DNA from: Apostichopus japonicus
Lineage: Eukaryota > Echinodermata > Holothuroidea > Aspidochirotida > Stichopodidae
Length of the DNA: 60,000 nt
Direction of reading: 5' to 3'
Assembly (NCBI RefSeq): GCF_037975245.1
Contig: NC_092565.1
Coordinates: 14,663,499-14,723,498 of the forward strand
Shown here: one piece after another, positions 1 through 14,100 of the stretch
Layout: every line of letters begins with the position of its first letter
How positions within the stretch are numbered: the stretch's first letter is position 1
Notes under the pieces: model-generated
The model's database searches: none
The model's input: only the letters and a program-made list of their open reading frames with translations
Told to the model about the DNA's origin: nothing
Position numbers and translations under genes: made by a program

Positions 1-907
1 GTCTACAAATTTTAAACTTCTTCTGCTGACCTTTAACCCGAACAACATTTACTTAAAAAAACGACTTTAACAAAAACAATAGTGGATCTATATTAAGTAT
101 GGAGTTTATACAACTTTCACCTCCAGGTCTACACATGCACATAAACACGCGCTGCTACCTTCCAATGGAATTCCTATTGCATATGGCTCGTTAGTAGGCT
201 AAACTTCATACACATAAGGGGCTTCCAATACCTTAGGTAGACTACATTGATCATGACGCGTAGTAAGCCTTCGTTTTATGAGGGCCCGTGTAAGCCTAAT
301 TTTGTCCATTTATAACGATCGTGGGAATCTATAGTTTAATTATGCCGGTATATTGATCTGGCTTTTCATTACACCATACAGGCTTTTCCCCGCTGTTAAC
401 GAATGTCCCCTTCCCCTTTGAGATTTTTGTTTTCTGTAAGCGGGCGTAGATGCAAAATGGCGGCTAATGTGGAAAACCTTCTGAGAACCAGATCACATTG
501 TGCCATAAAAAACAAGTCGCCCAATCAGTATCATATACATTATAGCTATCTTTTATTCTATTTCGTTTTTGTAGTTGTCGTTTCGTCGCCGTGGGGGCAT
601 TCTGCCACCCCTCCCCACCCATTGCCCCTTTGGCTACGCCACTGCATTGCTCACGGTATTGTCGAAGTTTAACCAGTAGGCTCTCATGTTAACTTCCTTT
701 TATATAACCATGGCTGTACTTCTCATATGATCATTAATACATGATTATATACTTTAACAACCAACTCAGGAACTTTACACGATTTGTTGTTTGAAGTTCT
801 CGTGAAGGCATTTTACTACCATTGCTGGTGTTTTCATAGTTTTTGCAACAGCTCAATGTAGCATTGCTTTCATATGACACTAATATATAATATCCCAAAG
901 ATACGAC

Positions 908-910
<3 letters not shown>

Positions 911-958
<48 letters not shown>

Positions 959-968
959 TATTTATGTA

Positions 969-1062
<94 letters not shown>
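911..1062. repeat. TA dinucleotide microsatellite
   Basis: About 150 bases of nearly uninterrupted (TA)n, broken once near 951-970. The Ile-Tyr open frames on both strands here are artefacts of the repeat. Confidence 0.97.
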
Positions 1063-1065
<3 letters not shown>

Positions 1066-1724
1066 ATATTCGGCATTTGTTCCTATAACTCTGGATGAAA
1101 CGACTGACCGATTTATTATTCATTATTTGCCGAACTTAATTTACCGCAAAATGGGAGTCAGTGAATTATAATTATAGCTATGAAAGATCAATTATATTGT
1201 CACGCAATATTAGCAACCAAACAACACAATCGATGTTGCGTCGATGAGTCTCGGATGGATACTGATAGTTCTAGATATCGTAGATCCAACAATTCAACGT
1301 AATCAATATAACATTTTTTATCACGTATATCTAATAAACGTTATCTTGATTAATGTGGAGCTATAATGCAGTACCGTATACGACGGAAGCGACTTGCGTT
1401 GCAAACTATCCAAAAAGGGAAAGCTATCGTTTTTCACACTTCATTTTCTCATCAAAATTAAAAAAAAAAAAAATGTCACTGTTTTCACGAGATATACTTA
1501 AGTGTAAACGTATGTATCTTTCCGTTTTGCACACTTGTTGCTATATAGTCAAAGCATGAAGATGTGAAAATACCGTTTTGCACGAGGGCTTATGGTATCC
1601 TTTTATAAAGCGAGGTACTAGGTAATTTCATAATTTGATTATACTATCGGACGCAAATTCTTTTCATCAAAGTTTCGTATCGTGATAAACGTCATAAAAC
1701 TTGTTTGAAATAAACATCCATTTG

Positions 1725-1752
1725 ATCAATCAATCAATCAATCAATCAATCA
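1725..1752. repeat. TCAA tetranucleotide microsatellite
   Basis: Six to seven direct copies of TCAA. Confidence 0.9.
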
Positions 1753-4700
1753 GAAAACATTGATATAGAGCCAATATCATCGACCATCCCCCCTCCCCTT
1801 CTTTATCCTGCATTACTACACTTCCTCACCAAGGAATAATTTACCTGGTGTAACATAAAAGAAATTTACACGTAAACTCGAGAACCCCAAAAATGTAGGT
1901 TATATACCAAAGATCGTGCACATTTGGCATTTTGGTTTGTACGCATTTCAAATATTTTGTGAAAAACAAACTTTAATAAGTGAATGCTACATTATCCCCC
2001 ATTGACTGGATATAGACTGTACTGTACATTCAAGTATAACTTGGGCTGTTAGCATGTGTTAATGCACACGAGAGTCTATATCTCTTATTAACTTACCTGT
2101 CGCTAGGCCAGCACTCAATACTAATAGCATCATCCAAGACTGTAAACGAAGCATCTGTGTGTGTAAGAGAGAGAGAGGGGGAATTAATGGAGCAACGATA
2201 AGCATGATAACCCTCGAGGATAGTGTCGCGTCAAACATGATAACACACTCGGGAATAGCGGCGCATCAAATCAATATAGATATGTTTCTGAAATATATAG
2301 TATCCGTTCCTAACAGCATCCAGGATGCTAGATTTGAATGTTATTTTTCAAAGATGCTCATGAGACATTTAAAAACAAAGAAGATGAAAGAAGTTGGCCT
2401 GCCCATAGGATGTATCTTACTTCTCATATAGTCATGGTCAAATTTTAGGTCCAAAATTGACGAGTATATGTAATAGCCACTTAGTCACTTTCTTTTCTTT
2501 TCCTTTGTATATACTTCACGAATGCTTTATTTGTCCTGTTCGTGTTTTGTTTTGATTATGTGAAATTAATTCGAACGTGAAATGATGCAACTCATGATCC
2601 TGCAAAATGATATCGAAACATGAATATTTTTGTAGGGAATGAAACAAGCTGAACTCCTGCGGATACAAGCTTGAATCCCTAGTTCTGGCAACACATATCA
2701 ACATCATCTTATAAGGAGCACTATCTCATCTACTTTGTAAATGCTTCAAAGCTTTAAATGCAGACGACAAAGACGTCAGTCTCATCACATCTAATGGTGT
2801 GGGCAAATTGTAGGCAACTTCTTTTCTTTTGAATGATGCCAAATGCCATGTGTTTGAAATAATTTTAGTTCTGAAACTGTGCGGTGAGTAAGTATGCTTC
2901 ACTTTTCATCTTCCTTGCAGTTATATAGTATTGTATTTCTTTATAAGCCATCTATTACCACTAGTAAAGGTAAGGCGAAATATTTCTAATCTAGAAACCT
3001 TGCAAAATATCCAAATTTAATTAACGAAAAAGTTCGGCTTTATAGTTAGAATTTTATGACGATTATTTGAAACTGATAAAAATTTGAGAGTTATTAGCGT
3101 ATTTATTTATGAGACATTAATGGAAAGGACATTCACAGCAATCTACTTTGTTCTAGGTGCAAAATTATCGATTGGCATTATGAAGAAACTGACGGCGTGG
3201 GCGAAAAATCAATAATATCTGGTTAATGACGCAAGAAATAGAAATATATTGGGAAAGTTAAATGATTGGGGCACTAAATTAATTTTCATGTATTTTCGAA
3301 CGCTTAAACCACTGCTTTCGGCTGGATTTGCTTCTCACTGTTAAACAAGGGTCTCTCGATGCATGGGCCGGGTTTAGCCTCTTGTCGCCTACTTGGTCGT
3401 TAACTAGGTCAGGCAGACAGTATGACGTCACTATATCCGGGCAACTATTGTGACAACAATTTAATTTCTCTCTCACTATTATGTGTTACTGTTTGGGATG
3501 TAGCTCTGTGCTACCTGTCATAATAGTGGCAGATAAGTGCCGAAAAGTGACAAACCAAACACTGTCAACCAAAGATGGACCAACTCCAGTTCCTTAGTAA
3601 ATATCTCCTGAACGGCACAAAGAGACCAGATGCATTGTGGGGGAATGTCACCATTCTCTTTTATTACTAACGAAGTGCGTTGATGCTGTAACTAATTACT
3701 CAGTGATTTAATCTGCATCTTAGTGTTTATCTAACGGTTCTTTTGTCAACAAAATGTACTTAGCGATGGGACGCAGTCTTTGTTATTAGGTAAATGCTGT
3801 TCTCAACAATTTTGAGGAGTTTGAGATCCCTCCGCCCTCTCCTCGCTATAGATTTTTGCTAGGGTCTGACATGTCTTTACCTCTGTTGTAATCGAGACCA
3901 AGCAATTTGATAGCGAAAGCGCTAATACCTAACACTGGTCTTTACATATGAAAACTAAAATGATCAGATTCATATTTTATGATGCCACCAAAGTTCTGCT
4001 TTTTACTCATTTGCAAAGACCACTAGTATACATACGATAAACCGCTATTAGAATCAGACTGTTAGATTTATGTGTCCATTTCTTCATTCTGGCAAACTAG
4101 AAATTATCTCTTTTTTTCAGGCGAGTGACGCAAGCGACACTCTTCATCGACAGCAAAAAAAGGGAACGCATAAATTTGAAAATTTAAAAGAGTTGATCAA
4201 TTTGATATTCTCGTTTACAATAGCTATATGAGGACAATTAACTTTCGGCAACAAAACTGATCGGTTCACTAAAGCTAGTTAGCATGTTCAACGCTATAGC
4301 ATGTTATCAATTCTTGTTAAGTTAATACGTTACTAAAGAATACTAGCTTTGTATAACACCATTCACGAAAAGATGGAAACTTAAGTTCGCAAAATAAAAT
4401 CATTATAACTATTTTTGCTTGAGATATAAGGAATTACATTCAATAACAGCAGTCAAATTCTACCCGTAAAAAACCCTCACATATGACCAAATATGGCATT
4501 GGTTTACGATAAACACCGCATCTTTCTCCACAGTTTCCCCTCTCCCAATTGTTTTAAATTTTAAGAGGCATGATATATTAATCCGACAACATGGTATATT
4601 AACACCAACAAGGGGCAAAGAAATAATATGAGTAAGCTGCGTTTTATGCGGCATCGTACACTGCACTGGACGGAGTACCGTATCCATATACTATATATCA

Positions 4701-5347
4701 TCGCTTTGTTTTTAAATCCTCTTAATAAGTTATTTCGTCACTAAAAGGCTGTTATGGAAATCTATACTGCAGGAAATGCTTGCTTCATTACATCCGTAAA
4801 CTTAACGATGTAACTGATATTGAATGTATGTAATGACAATACAGTTTCGACAATATCTGGCAAAATCAGTGTAAAGAATCTTGGCCACATTTTGCCGGTT
4901 ATTTGTACATTTATATTTTATTGGATAAGGCGCTTAATAAGTTAGGAATATTATTATTATTATTATTAACTGAGATAATTTATGTGAACTCGCGTTCATT
5001 TTCTTTTTGAAGAATTGAATATAGTTGTATTACCAAAACTAGCCTATATGGGAGCTCACCTTAAAGTTCCGTCTTATCCGATTCCCTGACGAAAAAGTAG
5101 ATCAAATCACTGGAAAAAAGTCAAATATTATTTTAGTTCTTGCACAAACCGATGTCATAAAATGACCAAACACCGGGGAATGTTGAGATTTAAAAATAAA
5201 ATTTGACGGAGTCGTATGCATGAAGTAGTCCTTTCCTGTTATTAGCGATTTTAGCACTGTGATGACAAAGCGCAAAGTTACTTTCACTCTAAAGAGAACG
5301 TCGGAGCGGACAACCGAGATGCGTGGCTTTAGGCAATGGCGTACGTT

Positions 5348-5360
5348 GTTGCCAGGCAAC
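5348..5360. promoter_or_regulatory. RFX-type X-box motif
   Basis: GTTGCCAGGCAAC is a perfect inverted repeat with a 1-base spacer and fits the known RFX consensus (GTNRCC N0-3 RGYAAC). A second half-site (TTAGCAAC) follows nine bases later. RFX factors drive ciliary and sperm genes. The nearest gene start found is 2.6 kb downstream, so function is uncertain. Confidence 0.35.
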
Positions 5361-6396
5361 TTCTTAGCAACCACACACAATATTTCCCGCGTCGTTTCTT
5401 CACTCTCGGAGAGTGTCTTGACAAATAAATTGCGTAACTGCTCAAATTTTGTAGTCCAATACGTGATATATATTTACCGAAGACGACGAAAGCCAAACCT
5501 TGCATGAATGGATGGAACTAATAGTGGAGTCGTTCAGTGCCGTTTATGATATTTTACCGCCTGTCAAGAACGATCGAATGGATACTGATGTTCAATCAAT
5601 TATCCGGCGTTCATTAGGTAACTGGTGCATAATGAGGTCAAACAGATAAACAGTCAAAAATGGCATTGAGATTGTGATTTGATAGGCTGTGGATGGTATA
5701 TTTGGCGTACCACAAGGTTCTTGTCTTGCATGGTCCTCGGTCCTTTGTATAGTATTCATTCTACTCTATAGTTTTGTTTACCAACGACACAAAATATATT
5801 TTTCTCAAGCATTAAATAATCATCTCTTGTAGGGAACTACGTACTTATTTGAGCTATTTTGCCGCTAGTAAACCATCACTTATGAGGATTCGAATCTCAC
5901 ACAATATATTTCCATGCACTCAGACTTCTATAAGGGTATGAGCGAACTATGTCGACGGCCATTCTTCGAACAATTTATATTACATTTACTTAACCTTACT
6001 TTCTGATGCTATGTGTGGACCGTGTAACCACAAACAATATGAACCGATTCATTATTGTGTAGAAAAGGGCCATTAAAAGCGATCACTGTAAGGGGTGGGT
6101 TGAACCAATTATATTCCGTACTTTCTTTGAACTTTTATTAATTTATTTTTTATTATGTTTTACATTATGTTTTCGTTTCTTCATATACTATCGTTTTCAG
6201 ATAGTATATTTTATGTCATGGTGCTCGGCGTAATTTTCTCTTCATAACGTTACAATTGTTTTTATGTTTATATCCTGTACTGATGTGACAGAGCTAAGTC
6301 AAGTCACGAGTCAAATGCTTGTTCAGTTGATTTTAAATTCATTGAAGTTGAGTAGTACGACGGTCACATTTTCATTTGAGTGATTTTTATCGCAGG

Positions 6397-6397
<1 letters not shown>

Positions 6398-6492
<95 letters not shown>
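6398..6492. repeat. TA dinucleotide microsatellite
   Basis: About 95 bases of uninterrupted (TA)n, ending shortly before the ~1 kb dispersed repeat. Confidence 0.97.
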
Positions 6493-6495
<3 letters not shown>

Positions 6496-6564
6496 GTCTT
6501 GCCATCCTTGTTTCAAATAAGTTCATAGAAATGTATTCTCGTAGATTATTATGCGATGTAATAT

Positions 6565-7558
6565 GCGATGTAATAACCGATGCTTGCTTATATGATATTG
6601 ACATTAACATGTTGAACGCGCGCTGAGCGCGCGAAAATGTTGGTAATATTTTTCGGGCAAGTCGTTACAGCTCCCCAAATCAAATTGGGCTCCTTCGCCT
6701 TTGACTACACACATAGACAGTTTTGAGGCTGTTCATCCTGGAACGCCATTTTCATGCTCACTGATATGATGCGATATCTGCTGTTTGCTTTACAAATTCG
6801 AACAGGCGCGTAGCGAATAATTTGCCAAGGGAGGGGCGAAGCCTGTAGGCAAACTATCTAAGCGTAGCGCCACCACGGGTTGGCGCGAAGCGTACAAGAA
6901 ATTTTGGCCGAAAATGCCTCCCAGATCGCTGGAAATGACACTTCCCATGCCTTGTAAGTTGCATCTGAACAATTTCTATTTTGAATTTACTAGCGATATC
7001 ATAAAAAAATATGCTCGGGGGGGGGGGGGGGCGGCGGTCGCCCCATTCCCGAAATGCGTCATGTTCCCCGACGACTCGGTCGAGTTCGAGACCAGCCACA
7101 GTTGGTTTCATAGCACAATTGTTTAAGGCGTCCATACACACACACGCGTTATGATAGACCATATATAGTATACATATATATAGATACATTAGTGAGAGAG
7201 GAAAATGGAAACGTCAAAAATAGAGTTGTCGGTGTAAGGGGTAGGGTGAGGCGCACGCCCCTTCCGAAATCCTCGATCCGTCACTGGCTACCCGGCCATG
7301 TGTAATAGGGTTCAGCGCTGTAATGATGTCACTGTTCCTCTTTCTCTTCCCGGTGTCTTGGCTTTTATCTTTACTCCCTCCTTTTCTCCTTTTTCTCTCC
7401 TTCTTCTTTTTCTTTTCCCTTCCTTCCTCTCCTCCTCTTTTTTCCCCTCTTTTTTCCTTTTTTCCCCTCTTTTTTCCTTTTTTCTTCTCTTTTTCCTCTC
7501 CTCTTTTTCTTACCCGGGGGGCGCGCGCCACCAACGCCCCCCCCTGAATACGCGCCTG
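6565..7558 (+). repeat. Dispersed ~1 kb repeat, copy 1 (upstream arm)
   Basis: It starts GCGATGTAATAACCGATG, passes CGCGCGCTGAGCGCGCG, a block with TTGGCGCGAAGCGTACAAG, a poly-G run and a long C/T tract (7367-7510), and ends GAATACGCGCCTGC. The reverse complement is found at 17039-17995. The Lys/Arg/Glu-rich frame on the opposite strand (about 7214-7657) is a by-product of the C/T tract. No transposase is visible, so it is non-autonomous. Confidence 0.85.
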
Positions 7559-7947
7559 CCATGTATACAGTGAATGGGACGTATACGCGTAATGTGCGCA
7601 GGTCATCTTTACAGTGCACGCGCTCAACATATAATTTAACGCCTTGTATATTACCATGTAAGACAGGGAAAGAATTCTGGTAAATGCTATTGCGTATATG
7701 CGTCATATGTCCTGCTAACTTAGCAACTTACACAAAACATGGAACGCGCATATCATGCATGTTTATTCAAGATGCAATTTTGATTGGTCACTTGGGCTGT
7801 GTGACGACACACATTACACCTAAATACATTGTTCCTCGCTAACACAGCAACCGCTAGCTATATCATTAATTGACTAGTTCAGCATTAATACGCAACGTAT
7901 TGCAATCTACGCTACTAAAGCTTACTTCTATTGGATAAATTCCTTTA

Positions 7948-8121
7948 ATGATTCGCTTCATCTCCATCCTTGGAGGGATCCTCCTCCTGTTATTGGCGGT
8001 GGAACCGCGAGGTTCTGCTGCCATAACTGTCCCTGACGTGTGTTTACGTGTCACTCCGGATGAGGTTAAGATTCGTCTCGAGTTGAAACCATCGTTGAAC
8101 GCAACCAGTAACCTCCACAAG
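7948..8121 (+). CDS. HAP2-like gene, exon 1 (signal peptide)
   Basis: The first ATG of the open frame is at 7948 and the donor is AAG|GTGAGA at 8122, phase 0. The exon encodes residues 1-58: a basic-start hydrophobic leader (ILLLLLAV), a likely cleavage after GSAA, then a beta-strand-like stretch with Cys32. Unspliced reading would run into the AGATATCT repeat array just downstream. Confidence 0.75.
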
Positions 8122-11075
8122 GTGAGAGTAACTTCAACTTCCGGTCAATGTGTGTATGTAAAGTCGGTTAGGTTTTGTTGGGAGGGGACGTATGGAAAGC
8201 CGTTTTAACATTTAATAAGGAATTTCAGATATCTCGAAATAATTTCAGATATCTCAAATTAAATTACAGATATCTCCAATTTATTTAAGATATCTACAAA
8301 TAATTGCAGATATCTTAAAATCAATTTCAGATATCTCGAAATACCAGGGAATTTCAGATATCTGAAATTGAATTCGAGATATCTCGAATTCAATTGCAGA
8401 TATCTCGAATTCAATTTCGGATATCTCGAATTCAATTTTCAGATATCTGAAATAGAATTTTGGATATCTCGAATTCAATTTCAGATATCTCGAATTCAAT
8501 TTCAGATATCTGAAATAAAATTTCAGATATCTCGAATTCATTTTCAGATATCTCGAATTCAATTTCAGATATCTCGAATTCAATTTCAGATATCTGAAAT
8601 AGAATTTTAGATATCTCGAATTCAATTTCAGATATCTCGAATTCAATTACAGATATCTGAAATTTCCCGATTAAATGTTAAAATGGCTTTCCATACGTGC
8701 CATTTTAACATTTAATCGGAAATTTATGCATATGCATTTCAGATATCTCGAATTCAATTGCAGATATCTCGAATTCAATTTCAGATATCTCGAATTAGAA
8801 TTGCAGATATCTTGAATTCAATTTCAGATATCTCGAATTCAATTTCAGATATCTCGAATTAAATTTAAGATATCTGAAATAGAATTTCAGATATCTCGAA
8901 TTCAATTTCGGATATCTGAATTAGAATTTCAGATATCTCAAAATCTATTTAAGATATCTCGAATTCAATTTCAGATATCTGAAATAAGAAACAATTTCAG
9001 ATATCTAAAATTCCCGATTAAATGTTAAAATGGCTTTCCATAGGGACGGGAGGTGCTTGCTCTGCAAGATAATAAATTTGAATATGTTTTCAGCTTACAC
9101 ATGTTTAAGTGTATGTTATTCATGTTGTTTGTAAGTTAAGGTGCTTTTCATCGTATTTAAGCCTAAGTTGGTAACATAAGGTAAGCCAGGCAGTTCCCTG
9201 AATATCAATACATTTGATGCTGTTGATTTGCATAATAATCTTTATTTACTGTACGCAATTAACATTATCACATACAAGTTTATATTATCATTATTAACAT
9301 GTATTGTTATGTTATCGTTGTGTCCTTATACTTTATCATTGCGTAATTTTAATGTGATCATTGTTAACTTACACTTTATCATCGTACCTTTTTATATTAT
9401 CATCGTGGAATGATATATCATATTATATATTATATTATATTATCTTTATCATTTTGGCGTTCCATACATGAGTGCCTCCGCTAGTGCCTTACTAAAGATA
9501 GAGCTGTAGAGATATGGAGTTGGATATACACACGTTATTTCCAACTCGTTATGTTATCAGTATTTCCCCCAAATATGCTAGATAGTCAAGAAATAGCCAC
9601 TAAGATACAACTTGAATTATTCAAGCAAGCATTGCATTTACTATTATAACATGTCCCGTCAACTTTATGAAACAATTAAAGCTGAAATGTTTCTTAATGT
9701 CTGGAAACAATTTTGAAGGTCAGAATCCCCACCCCCCCCCCACCCAAAAGGAATTTTTGAATGCTTTAGAAGACTTTTAACACTATATACTTTTGAGGCC
9801 AGACTTTTATATGTTACGTTCCATCCGCTTATACATTTAGTTTCACAATATGCAAACAATTTAAGGAAAGTTTGTGAACTATCGATTGATAATGATACAC
9901 AATCTAGCATGGAAATGAATTGTATTTCATAAGTAAGTTATTATCATTAAGTTATTATTATTTTCTTCAATTTTATCAACATTTGTGCATGCATTCGCAA
10001 CAGTTCTTTATTATTGCATGAAGTTGAGTGTGTGTGGGTTGGAGAGGGGAGGGGAGAGGTAATGTGATGGGTTAGGGTTCTTCAAGAGTATTGATGGGAA
10101 AGAATGATAAGGCCATCTATATGCGTGAAAATGGTACCACGTGTTTGCATTATGGCTATCAGTACGTCACTTAAATTATCTTCCTGTTTGTGTATATCGT
10201 CTCTTGAATCAGTGGGTAACCGTGCAAAAAAAAAAAAAAAAAAACAAGTTACCTGGGCCATTTGTTTTTTTCAAGTATAAACAGTCCAACAATGGGGCGT
10301 AGAAGGATAATGGGGAGAGGATATAGTTTGATTTTATTCTTGTGTATACTCACTTTATAACGTTAATCGTTTGTCTGTTCATTTATTCATTCATCCTTCT
10401 TCTCTGTATCCATATATCCCTTTATTCACTTCACCCACTCACTCACTCACTCACTCACTCACTCACTCACTCACTCACTCACTCACTCACTCACTCACTC
10501 ACTCACTCACTCACTCACTCACTCACTCACTCACTCACTCACTCACTCACTCACTCACTCACTCACTCACTCACTCACTCACTCACTCACTCACTCATTC
10601 ATTCATTCATTCATTCATTCATTCATCCATTCATTTTTTAACACCAGGCCATTACTTTATTTTTTTCATTACTTCCTTTGTTCATTCATCGATTTGTACG
10701 TTCATTTGTCCGTTCATTTATAGATACATCCATCCTTCCATCGATTGTTCTATTCACTTCATTTATTCACTCACTCATTCCTTCATTTTCTGACATCAGG
10801 CCTTGGACCTTACGAATGTGAGATGTTGCAACGATCCTCGTAAGACAAGTTCCCCTCCTCGACCTCTGGCTCTCTCCTTTGACAATGTTCTATCTCTTGT
10901 TCAGTATCCCATCAGACCAACATCGGTAGGTCTTTATCTGATACTCTTTCAATCGTCTCTATGCAGCCAAACTGTTATACGTATATAACTTTCAAAAAAG
11001 TCTATCTCCTTTGTAATATATCTAATCTCAATGCTTCCATATGTACTATATTTTAGTAGCACTGCGCTCTTTAGG

Positions 11076-11128
<53 letters not shown>

Positions 11129-14100
11129 TGCACAAAATGATCGTTCCTATGGAGGGAGAACTAGCGCGCTGTGGTAGGGCACGGGTGGGGGGGGGTGTTG
11201 CGTAATGGCTCTTTATTTTGTTATGTTCAATTACTCAATTTCTTGGTAGTACCGTTACATTATGTTCGTATTGCATTGTTGGTCCCTTCACCTTTTCTTT
11301 CCCCCTTATTCAACTTCCCTCGAGGGTTCGGACTCTCGCCAGTCCACTTCACCTCAATCCTAAGACGCTATATAATTGTCTAAAGCTGAGCCGGATTGCA
11401 ACCAACAGTTCGTATTTCTTAACATTTCGATAAGGGGATGAGGGCTGGGGCTTAGTTAATGGGGTTATCAGTCTTTGATATTCGTGACAAATAGCGTATA
11501 CTATGATTCATTGTGTTTTGGTAGATGGCGGTCAACAACAGAATGAATTCGGATTTTGATTTCCGGCCCGATCTGTGGTACGTATGAAGTTACGAATATG
11601 AGTATGTACTTAAAGTGCAATAGTTGCAAATGCAAAGGCATTACTGTGGTTAACTTTGCCCATCCCAACCACAATCCCACCTACACCTTCATACCCTTTC
11701 AATCACGAACACTATAAGAGCCGTTTAAAATTGATATCAAATTTCGGCTAATATTGTAAAATTATGTAAAATAACAAATTAACTGCTCGTCTTGCACTTA
11801 AAATATATTTTACACAAGTTTTCTTATTTTAATGTAGTCTTGGCAATGTTCTTGCATGTCGATTACGAGAAAGAGAAATTTTGGCCAGTCTGTCATATTC
11901 TTCATTTTCGTTTCTGTTATTCAATTTCTTGCTTTATTTCTTTCTCTTTTTTTCCCCAATCAGGTATTCTCTTTATGAGTTTGAACAGCCATTCCTGAAT
12001 CAATCCTTTGACCTCCGCTTGACCCTTGACCTACTCGACGCTGGTGCTCTGGACGTTTTTGCCCAACTAGATTTGAAACACAAATTTAGGACTGTAAAAC
12101 AAGCTGAGGTAGGTTTGGGTTGTGCGACCCGATACAATTTGGGGGTTTTAAGGTAATTCTCATAACAACCAATGGCGAGGTCAGCCTGAATAGTTCCATA
12201 TGCCTGTGAAAACAACTGTTTTTTGATATTTGATGGAATCCTGATTTTTCTTTTGTTTTTAGTCATTAATTCCTAAATTTTCAAAAGAAATGAATCATGT
12301 ATTTCGATCAAATGGAAGTATAATACACTTAAGGAAAAATGTTATATCCCTTTGACAATTTCTCTACAGTTCATTTACATACATATACTTTATATAACAA
12401 AGGTGTACTACACTATGGCCATAACGCACGTCATGGTAACATGACCCACATTCATGATTTAGGATGGTCAGACTTGTTATGGCTCAATGGTTATTTCTCG
12501 TGACATTTCTTCCTTGACCATTTCAATTGTTAGACACTTACTTCGGTGCTAATGCGTCCACTACCACCACTTGGTGAAGACTTCTTCAGGACCAACCAGT
12601 TTCTTCTAATTCCAGAGATGGCTGTTGATGACAACGAATACAGACAAACAACAGTGAGAGTGGAAATATGTTATTATATTAATTACTTAGACCTGCAAAT
12701 TGTACGACATGTGCTCATTCTCTTTCTTTACATTTCATATTTTCATAGACTACTGACAAAGGAGGTAAAGAAGAGGTGTGACGAGGGAATGTAGTTGTGG
12801 GGGAGGGGTGGGGAGAAGCAGCTCAATCGGAACCGGAAAGTTGAGTTAAAGGGAAACTTGTGTACTTTACTAACATAATAAAGTGAAAACAATAACCCGT
12901 TAACTTCTTACTGGTAACAGGGCGCTGATAAAGTTTTCCCTGCATCTATTGGACTAAGATACCGTACAGTTGTACAATTGGTTGTTTTGAAATAACTCTT
13001 TGACTCGCCCTGAGACTATAGTCTTCAATACTGACATGGGATATGTCGGGAATAAGGAGGGATTAGAGGAGTGTGGGTTTGGGATGGTAGGATTGACGGA
13101 GACTCCAAGGAATTTTCTAAAAAGAGAAAATATGAGTACATTTGTCAGTATAGGCTAACGTATCTTGGAATTGATTAAAGGAAGGATTCTCTACGCTAAA
13201 TTTTTATTAATTGCTACTCAGGCTGACCAAAAAGAGTACTCGGTTCTCATCCAGTCACCGACCAACGATATACCTGACGACCCGAATTACTTTGACGAGA
13301 AATCTCAGTGCCATATTGATGTCGACCAACTCCCGTATCCGAAACAACCATGCATGAACTATACCGGCTTACACGGCAATAAAATCTCTCATGACGTGTT
13401 TAGTGAGAATAGGGTATGATGTCATTGCTTTGTATAGCCTAATGAGCTCACCATATTACTTGATATAAAAATTCAGGCAAGGCGAGTTTAATCAGCACTT
13501 AGTATAATAAACGTATGCTTTTACAATCAACAGCTCTCTCAAAAAAGTTAAACCTCTTTCTATATTAACAGTTTGCACAAGCACGGAATCAGCCGACGAC
13601 GCCGTGTACTCTAAGCTTTTCTCATGGATCATTGACCGACACACTACAGTCCATCTCACGTGACCGAAAAGCTGTTGCATTCAACTCCCAAGAGTCGATC
13701 TTCATTTCTATATCCATCGAATTTGGAAGTGGAAACCGGATCTCGCTAGCTGAGTTACCAAATGAGATTCGGGAACAGACCAAGATTCTGGCAGTATTGA
13801 TTCGCAATACGATGGGGGCATCTGTCAACTACATGTTAGACAATCTCATGCACGTCATATGGCATTGTATCTCTACATTCGACCGAGAAGTTGATCTCCA
13901 AGTCCAACGTTTACTGGCGAATCTCGAATTACACAAAACGAAGTGGTTATCTATCGTCGCTGGTTATAACACCTTGAAGGATCGTCTCTATTACGTCATT
14001 TATGCCTTTGACCTATATGTATCTACCATCAAATACATCGCTCACATCTTGGCACCATGGGTAGACTTGTGGTTATCCTTTGTTGATATGATTACCATTC

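Larger units (their letters stand above)
1..6564. other. Intergenic stretch without a recognised gene
   Basis: AT-rich sequence with short random frames only. It holds two TA microsatellites, a TCAA microsatellite (1725-1752), a TTA run (4952-4970), a repeat scrap ending TGGCTACGCCACTGC near 580-648, and an X-box motif at 5348. Confidence 0.6.
8122..10799 (+). other. Intron 1 of the HAP2-like gene
   Basis: 2.7 kb holding the AGATATCT element, plain AT-rich sequence (9043-10430) and the ACTC microsatellite. I saw no further exon with matching phase. Confidence 0.6.

Noticed and set aside
403-672. An 89-residue frame with a hydrophobic middle
   Set aside because: Its 3' half is a repeat scrap (GGCTACGCCACTGC end), and no splice or start context supports it.
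734-1098. Ile-Tyr repeat open frames on both strands
   Set aside because: They are translations of a TA microsatellite; the same occurs at 6323-6610 and 46478-46745.
3424-3431. An isolated TGACGTCA (CRE) palindrome with a 65-residue - strand frame around it
   Set aside because: A single 8-mer is expected by chance at this scale, and the frame has no recognisable features.
7214-7706. Lys/Arg/Glu-rich frames on the - strand and Phe/Leu/Ser-rich frames on the + strand
   Set aside because: They come from the C/T-rich tract inside the dispersed repeat; the inverted copy at 17027-17251 gives the mirror-image frames.
10342-10793. Frames with THSLTHSL repeats
   Set aside because: Translation of the ACTC microsatellite; only 10800-10925 downstream has exon borders and ordinary composition.
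12000-12266. An 88-residue frame on the - strand across exon 4
   Set aside because: It is the antisense shadow of a phase-verified exon.
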